Of a stretch of 64,000 nucleotides of DNA, positions 51,301 through 60,300 are shown in pieces. Source of the DNA: Phoronis australis (Eukaryota; Phoronida; Phoronidae); contig NMRA01000126.1 in NCBI GenBank assembly GCA_002633005.1, positions 328,963-392,962 of the forward strand, given 5' to 3'. The position numbers and the translations under genes were made by a program. Within the stretch, counting starts at the first letter, position 1. Each line of letters opens with the position of its first letter. The notes beneath the pieces were generated by a model. It searched no databases and had not been told where the DNA came from. It was given only the letters and a program-made list of their open reading frames with translations.

Positions 51301-54300
51301 CGGAAACTAAGTCATAAACTTTCTCTAATTATAAAGTCACATGATCCCAACCGTGCCATCAGAAACTTGGGTGAAAATCTGGCCAATGTAACTGTGGATG
51401 ACTAAGGAAATGGAAATGCTGAACGAATAGACAGGACAATATCAAACCAAAACATAATGAATTAATTGTTACTAAATCCATCATGCAAATCTGGGCTTTC
51501 AAATGCTTAAACAATATTCTGGAACATGAATCGAGTCATCAACGACTGGGGTAAATGCACTTTGTTGGAAGGATATTTGAGCATTCAACCATTCGCTTGA
51601 GGCCTCACGTAAATCCTTATTTTGAGTCCAACATCATTTTGAGCACTTTGAAGACTTTTAACATTTTAAGTCATATCTTTCGATAGGACTCCAATTGACA
51701 TATACAACTTGACATATAGAAGACTTTATAACTGTATGCATCATTGTTTTTTTCATGAAAATTGACCAAGGAAATTCAAACATAAAAAAACAGAATATAA
51801 TGCATTTTCCTATCCAGTGCAGAGAGAAGACACGGTGTGGTATGATAATAAGCAAACAACTTAAAGAGCTGAAGTCAGAAAATTCAAACAAAAATTTGAG
51901 CAGAATAAATATTTGCAGAAAAGAGTCTGTAAAGCAAACTTCTAATACAATGATCAGTAACTGTTTGAAAGTACGGAATGTTCGAGTTTTCCAAGGAGAA
52001 TGCAAGTCTGACCCATTACCATGCCACACGTATCTTCTGCCCATTACATTTAAGACTAAACAACATGTGCTCTCCCAGAAAAAGCAGACGTCACCAGAAC
52101 TGAAATGAGCTGCACAAATTTTATGTTTTCCATGTCTAAACAGAAGCCAGCATGCAATTTCAAGCGTTCTCTGAATGACAAATCTGCTTAGATTAATAAC
52201 TTTTGCACATTCAAGACATATAAGTTCACAACCGCAACTTATAAATAATGAATAATTTCCACAAAACACGGATTGTAAGTTATGTTTGCTAGTCAGTTAG
52301 TTCATTACTAATACTATCCTGAATCAGGCACTAAGACAACTCGACAAGAAAATGAGAAAAGTTGTGGAGTTGTCCCAATTGGATGATCACTACAGGAGAG
52401 CACACATGTCTAAACGAAACTCTTTCGGGCTTTGTCGAGACGCGTGGCACACAGGTCTGATCTGCAGTATCCTTGAATGTTCTGTTCTGTAATGAAAAGA
52501 GGGTTTAAGTTTGGAAAGTTCAAATGAATTCGATTAGGACAAGTTGTGAATAGAAGGCAACAAAAAACTCTAGCTGTTAAATTCTGTCCATAACCTTAGC
52601 AAAAAATATTCTGTTTTGAAAATTCAACAAAAACGAGGAAAAAGTGAAAATGTGCAATAACAAGAGACTGGATGTAATTTATCGGCTGAGTTGGTGCTTA
52701 CATACTCCATGTAAATACAATTAATTATTCATGACACCATCAAGATGTGTTTTGATAGAAGATTTAGGAAACATTATACATCTAAACTTGCATAATTTGG
52801 AGTTAATCTTAAATTTGTGGGGTGCTGATATAATTTTATCTTTGCCACGTGAAATAGGAACAAGTATTATGTTTCCCTAGTAACGCATTATTTGCCTCTT
52901 AAGTGCCTAAATCATGCACAGCGTAATTATAGGTCAGCTCATTAGTTGAAAAATGAGGTAACACTGCTACTCATCAACATCTCAGTATCTCAAATTACAA
53001 GATATGAATAAAAACGTTTTTTTACACAACAACAACAAATGATCACTTAATTAGTGGACAAAAACAAACGCATCACATGTCACCAATGATTAAATAGGTT
53101 CCATTTATCCCCCCAATGTGCTCTGAACTAGGAGTACAACGGAATAGTCAAAGTGTTTCCTAGCCATGTGGCGACAACACCGATGTGAACACAGTTTACA
53201 AAGGATATGCAAAAGTTTCAGTCAGTTAATATCCCCATTATCTTGTTGAATAAGGTTGACCCAACTGTCAAGTAATCAGTTATAAAATTGCATGGCTCTA
53301 AAATGGGAATGTTTCTCTGTCCCAGGGCCTTCCCTAAACTAATTTCTTATAATTGTTTTCCGTATATGATCTGAAGTAAAATGCACAACATTACAGAACG
53401 ACCCCTATCACTTTCCCCAAATGTTCATAAGAGATTTACTAAAACAGTTGTGACATTCACTTTTAACATAAAACTGATAATGAACAAATTCTACGAGTCA
53501 TGAAATAGGAAAGTTTATTTGTGAACAGAAACAAAACTTAAGCTGCGCTTTCCTATTTCCCTGATGAGATTCATTACGAAATTGCTCATTAGTCCAAAAG
53601 CAGTTGGTTTTGGTGTGTAACCAGACTCACTTTGACACGTGCACTCACCAACTAAAGGATATAATGATGCATGCCCACATCAGTGTCATCCAAGGTCTCA
53701 TGTTTTTTTGAAAAGCTGCACAAAGGCATATAAGCAAGGGCAAGCAAGGTTTGTACTGCACGATGCGCCAAGCAATGAGTAAAATAAAATCCTGCATCAT
53801 TTTGCTCGTTTCAGGTGGATTTTCTCTTTTGAAAAAGTGAGCAACTAAAAAATCACCAATCTATTTTTCGAAAAAAACAGACAAGAACCAACTATAAGTC
53901 CTTGTCCTGACGAGGAGTACCACCAAACAAAATTCACAATTTAAAATTTGAAAAATCTTGAAGTTAATAACAGGAATGCAGAGCTTCGAAATGCACCAAA
54001 AATGCGCATTATTAATCACAAGTCATGGTTTTATCACTATTTGAAACATTCCCACCAGAGGGAGCAACACCAGTAAACTTAAATCACCACTCAGGGTGCA
54101 TCACTTTGTCCAAACACTGAATGATGCACTTCCATCCCTCGTCCAAATAATCAACATCAGTCATGCCCTCCACACTATGGGAACGCATCTGATGACTAAA
54201 TCTATCATTCCCTCTCAACTCAACTCCTTTCTAATTTCACCACATGCACTTACTATTTCCACTGTGTTTTCTATGTGGCTTTGAGCAGTTGTTTATTCAG

Positions 54301-57300
54301 TCTATGCAAAATGATATCCTCGTCTAGATTCAAGAAAACATCGACATAAACGAACAAAGAAAGTATAATGTGAGTTCATCACATACGAGCCTTAAAAAAT
54401 TTGACTGGGGAATTCCCTCCAATTTTCTACTCACATTCATTCATAGCAGGAGTGGCTGGCCGGGCATCAGACAAAGGTTGCACATAATTGGCTGGGAATA
54501 CACCAGTGACACCATTCAGCTCCCCTTTCCACCAATCAGGATTGTCCTTATTGATGACATTTATTGCCGAGTTCTTCTGGAATGACAGCTCGTCCGGGTT
54601 CTGTGCCGTATAGGGATACATGGCCAAGACAGTATCGATATAGAGTGAGGCCTGCAACTGCTCGGCTTGTGGCTCCACCTATTGACAAAATGACTGATTA
54701 GATTCCAATGAAACAGTTTTTGTTTTTCTTCAAATTGAATGAACGGGATTAGTATGCATTATTTACGAGAAAAAAAGTGATGAATAAAGCAAAATGTAAA
54801 CAAATATTAACGCAAAACTTATTTGACAGCTTGTTATTTTATGAGGAAATATGGAATTGCAATGACATTGACCCAAAATTTAAGCCATGTCACCACTGTA
54901 TACTTGAAACGTCATTGACTGAATTTTGTCAAGAAGAAGACTTTCTACTATAAATATCAAAACTGGCTCTGGTTTGAATGAAACTCATGAATGACAGGCA
55001 CAAGTTGTGGGCTTAAGTAAACTTCAAAAAGTAAGCAGTTCAACCAACTGTTGGTGTCGACGATTTCTGCGGAGTCGGAGATTTGGCCTGTTCACTTGGT
55101 GTTGCTCGGTCGCCACCACCAAGAACCTTCACGTAGTTCGCTGGGAACCAGCCTATTCGCTTTTTCTGACCTCGTGCCTGAAGCAAGGAAACGAAAGAGC
55201 TAAAAAATAAATCTAGCAGAACACTGGTAAAACCCCATGGGCTTGTAACTGGAGAGTGCTGAAATGTGCTCATACTTAGGCATGCACATGTATTCTGCTT
55301 CAATGTCACCATGGACACTTGCTCGAGACACAGGATAACAAACTTGTCAGAACACGAATGGCAATATCTTTTAGTGATTCATTTACATTCATGTCTGACA
55401 GTAATATGACTTACGGTAATACATTTTCTAGTTACAACCGACAGGAAAAATGCCCAGTGCTACTTACTTACCAGTTAGGCATAGTAAATAAATTCTAGTG
55501 AGCGATCTCCACTGACTACCTGAATATCAAGACATAACATGCTTCACACGAATGCATTATAAAAATATTATTCTTGTAGGAAACTTTCATTTAAATGCCA
55601 AGCAATTGTGTGAAAACTAATCTGCATTCAAATGTTCATCAGCCTCATTTACTAATTTATGAAACTGATTATATCAAATTAAACATCCACTAGTCAGTAA
55701 GTCAATAAGTTGCATTTCTATTGTTGCATACAAGCTGTATTCATGATGTAAATTAATGACTTGTAATATTATAGTATTTTAAATTTGATTGGTAACTTTA
55801 GGCCAATACTTTAAATATTCATGATTCACTAAATATACACCGGTGACCTAAAGTCATGAATATAAGCATAATAAGCAGCTGATTGTCATACTACCCAATG
55901 TCCGTTAGCAACTGCTCATGTGATGTCATGGACATATATATGTCTTCACAAATATACGTGTTTTGACAATCTTAATCCTTGTTTGTCTCCGTAAGCAAAG
56001 TTTTGAAACCGTCGCTGATATCGCCGGCCATTTTGAATGAGGCCCTAAATTCGTGACCGTTTTGTTTACACGGAAATACATGAAGTAAGACCTCACAAGT
56101 AAACTACAGGTGCTTACAGTTACTCTAGACGACATAAAAATGCACTGCATTGTTTATTAAATTCAGTTTCAATTGAAATAAATTGTTATATGTTTTGCAC
56201 CCAACTTTGATGTGCACAGACGTTCTCAATGAAGTTGTTCACGTAAAACGCTAAGAACCCAGCATCAAGTATCTCTCTGTATTTTATTGCTTTGGCCTTA
56301 CAAAATTTGATCGACCCTGGGACATTTTGATACATTGTTCAAGCTACCCCTGGAGCGCATGTTTGAGTAAATCTGAACGATGAATATTTTCGAAAATATA
56401 TCCCAAAAATGCACAAAAAAGTGGATTAGTGAAATGTGCTGATTTTAAGATACATTCGGAAAAAGAAGCCACTCACTCACTGTTTGTTATCATATTGTGA
56501 ATACCAACACGTCCGGGTATTCGTTTGACGTTCATAAGCAGACGAACGCTGGAGACCTCAACGCCAGATATCGCGAATCGCGCAGAAGAGGAAATGAAAT
56601 CGTTCACGACTTTAGGGCACTCACGACTTTAGGACCTCTGACGGTATAATGTACCAAAACTTCTTTAATTAGTGATTTCCATGAAATATCCATTGTTCAT
56701 GTCCTACAAATGCCTACCTGTAGCTCCCCTTCCCACCAACCGCTTGGACTCTTCTTGCGCACTTGGATCAGCTGACCTGGCTGGAGTGACAGTTGCTCCG
56801 CCCCTGTAGCTTCATATGGTGCAATGACTGAAGCTATCTCGGGTTTCTTAGCACCCAACTTTTGACCAGGCTAAAATTAAGAACAATTACAGGACAATAA
56901 ATGAATAAAAAATTAGAACCAGGAAATGAAAGTTTTCAATAACAGAATAATATTATTTTGGAAATAATTACAAAGTGGCCTCCCAATCTAATGCTACAGC
57001 AGAACTGTTAAGACATCAATCATGTTAATGGCAGTGCAACGAATACGAAACACAGCAATAGAGACATTCGACAAAGAGATGGTTGTTATGAAAATTAAAT
57101 GGAAAACTGTTAGGAATAAAATCCTGGTTAAATGTTAGTGCAGGAAAGACACTCATTACATTGGAAATGAGAACACAAAAATAGTAACGAAAAACTGGCC
57201 TGGTTGCATTCACAGTCTTTGTCCTGAGTTATTTGCAAAACAACAATCAAAATGACCATGCATTTGAAAAAACATGCAAGTCACAGTCATGCAAGACATG

Positions 57301-60300
57301 CTTATCAAATTGTCTCAACTGTCCTAATTGCTAAATGGCAGCACGACCAACAAAACAGAAGCATTGTAAATTACTATTTACCAGCGAAGTTCAATTTCTC
57401 TGCAAATTTTCCATAACAAAAGGTAAATGAAAATTATGCCAAGCTCTCCCCCAAAAAGTCAACCCACTTTAAGTTAATTTCTAGCTTACGCTGCAAAAGG
57501 AATTTGGGCAAAAGTCTGTCAGAAATAGTTAAAAATATGAACAAGGTATAGATTTTTTGACAGAGACTTCCATCATTTTGAGTCAAAAATGGAATACAGC
57601 GACCGTGACGTAATAGCAGCCAAGCATCTAGTAGTGAAAGCGTACTTTAGGTGGCGTTAGTAGCGATGGAGCTTGGGCCAGGACAACGGGCGGAGGACTC
57701 TGAGGCGTGGGCGTGATCTGGACATCACCCGCAGTGTCCACCTGATCAACTCCGGCTTCCTGGACGAGAGATGGGAATGAAACACAACTGAACACACACT
57801 ACACTACAAAGACGAGAAACAAGACTAAAACCTTTTCACAGATGGGGGATTGACTGGTTACAGCACTCAAATTGCCACCAATGTTTCTTTATTAGAATTT
57901 TGGCTGTTATTCAAAATACTTAACCTCCATATACTCAATCTTAAAGAACTGAGTACCATAATATCTTCCATTAATAATTCGAAATGCTGATTGTTTTCGT
58001 GAATACAGTGGCTATTGAGGTTGCAATTTCCACAGAACAATCATTGTCCCCATTCTAATGAAAAGGTCTTTAGTCTAATACAAAGTGGAAATTCCAATAG
58101 CATGATACCACTGTCACACACAGGCCCCATCATAACATGAAGACATTACCAGTGACTCATCAGTTGTGATAACTCAGCTGAACAACCAGGGAAACCTCCA
58201 AATTTATGGATATAACTCATTGAACTTTTTGCAAGTGAATTTAGGTCTTCAAACATAGACGAATGCCAATGCCAGATAGCATCATCCTTGTCTTGGGTAA
58301 ATTGTGCCTTTTGCAACTGAACTCAAGCATTCAAATACAGGCATGGTCCAGCCAATGATACGAAATGTTACAATCAAGTACAAATGGTTTGGTTGCAATA
58401 AATTAATTTTCAAACGAATTTTTTGTGAACATTTTAACATAGTAAACACTGTAATTTCCACATTGATCAACACAGCAAGCATGAAAACTAAACTAAGCAG
58501 AACTTTCCCTGCAGGCAGTATGCACATTACAGAACAATACACATGTCTAGCAAGACAGATCATTCTGGTGAAATCTAATTCAGATGATCAAAGCCCCTCC
58601 TATCATCTATCCACTGGCACACATCCATAAATAGTCAGATGTTCAAAGACCCTCTATCATCTACGCACACATCCATAAAAAGTTGGATGTACAAAGCCCC
58701 TCCCATCTTCTATCTACACATCCATATATAGTCAAATATTCAAAGCCCCTCCTATCATCTATGCACAGATCCATAAATAGTTGGATGTTCAAAGTCCCTC
58801 CCATCTTCTTTCCACACATCCATAAATAATCAGATGTTCAAAGCCTCTTCTAAGGGCTGTTCCAGTAAAATCTGTATGGGAGGGGGGGAAGGCACCTTTT
58901 TATCGCACCCACCACCCATATTTTTCATTTATTTCTTTAGCCTACCACCCGTAATTTTTTATAAGTTTGAAATGCAACCACCCGTAATTTTTTTTGTTCT
59001 TGTGGTTGACTGCACAAGTGCTTGAGTTTATCTGTTCCTCCATCACCACTAATGTCATTCATTACTAAGAAAACATGTTTCATACATATGGTTATTAGCC
59101 ATTGAGAAATTCGAGCACCTGTGGTTAAATGGTGTTATGGGCATGCCAATGAGGAGATCGGAGGGAGTGAAAAAGTCAGAGCTTTTTGCAAGTTGCATTT
59201 TTGTTTCAGTTTTTGATTCTGTGCGGATTGTTTATAAAATTTACTAAAATTACCCACCATCAAACATTTATGGCCCAATGAAACAACAACAACCGGTAAA
59301 TTTTTATTTTTTTGAAGTACGACAACCAGCCATTTTGAATTTAAATCAAACGCAATCACCCATAAATTTTTATTTCAGTTGCCTTCCCCCCCTCCCACAC
59401 AGATTTTGCTGGAACAGCCCTAACAAATAAACACAGTATTTTACAGTGCTTATTCAAATTTTCTTCATCACAGCTTCATTAATAGAGTCGAAATTTAGAG
59501 TTGTAACAAAGTGGAAGCAATTCTCACCAACAGCAAGTTGTTCTGGATGTAGTTCCATGAGGTAACTGTTAATGGCAGATGCTTTAAATTTATAGTTTGA
59601 TTCTGACCCAAAGTTATATTTGGATGGACGAAAGAGTTAAATCTACATGGAAATTGTAGCCAAGCAACATACAAAAGAATGGTCAGGAATAAGTTCAAAC
59701 AGTAAGTAGTCAAGGACAGTGATCAAGTGACGACAACAGTATACTAGTGATAAAGCTAATCGTGGTACTTTCCATTAATTCACATGTCTTTCATATGGCA
59801 TGGAAACTGTACATTTGATTAAGGGTGAAATTGCGAACTTGAAGAATGCACCTCAAATTTGATGGCCCCAATGGAAGCTAAATTTTGGACAGCAAATTTT
59901 CGGATTTCCATATTCCAAATTTCAGTTTTGGATATCTTGTTAATGTACTGTAGTATAGGGGTATCACAATCAACTTTTAAAATCACTCCAGAAAAGGCCT
60001 AACACACCAAGCTTAAGTTAATAAATGTGACGTCTTCAGTCTTGACATATTTTGAACACTACTAACAACTACACACAGACCTCATACAAGTGCATGCTCA
60101 ATAACAAAGGTGAGAGACACATTACAGCCAAACTACACCACCCTCTTACTTGAGTTTCCATTTTCTTGACATAGTTTGCAGGGAAAATTCCTGATTTGTC
60201 ACCCAATGTGCCTGACCACCAATCACCTTCCTGCTTCGTAACAGTGATTATGTCCCCTTGATTAAAGCTGAGGTCACCGGGTTCAGCAGACAAATACTTG

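Larger units (their letters stand above)
44605..54434 (-). other. 9.8-kb intersectin intron between SH3E and DH exons
   Basis: The largest intron here. It holds the diverged interspersed repeat cluster at 45907-48340 with the 30-bp array, an unclassified less AT-rich block at about 49180-49700, and long overlapping open frames at 51658-52269. No exon with intersectin similarity was found in it, and the flanking phases join exactly without one. Confidence 0.7.

Noticed and set aside
52434-52500. Possible extra intersectin exon between SH3E and DH
   Set aside because: The acceptor would create a stop codon with the upstream phase, and the SH3E and DH exons already join exactly, restoring the conserved tryptophan.
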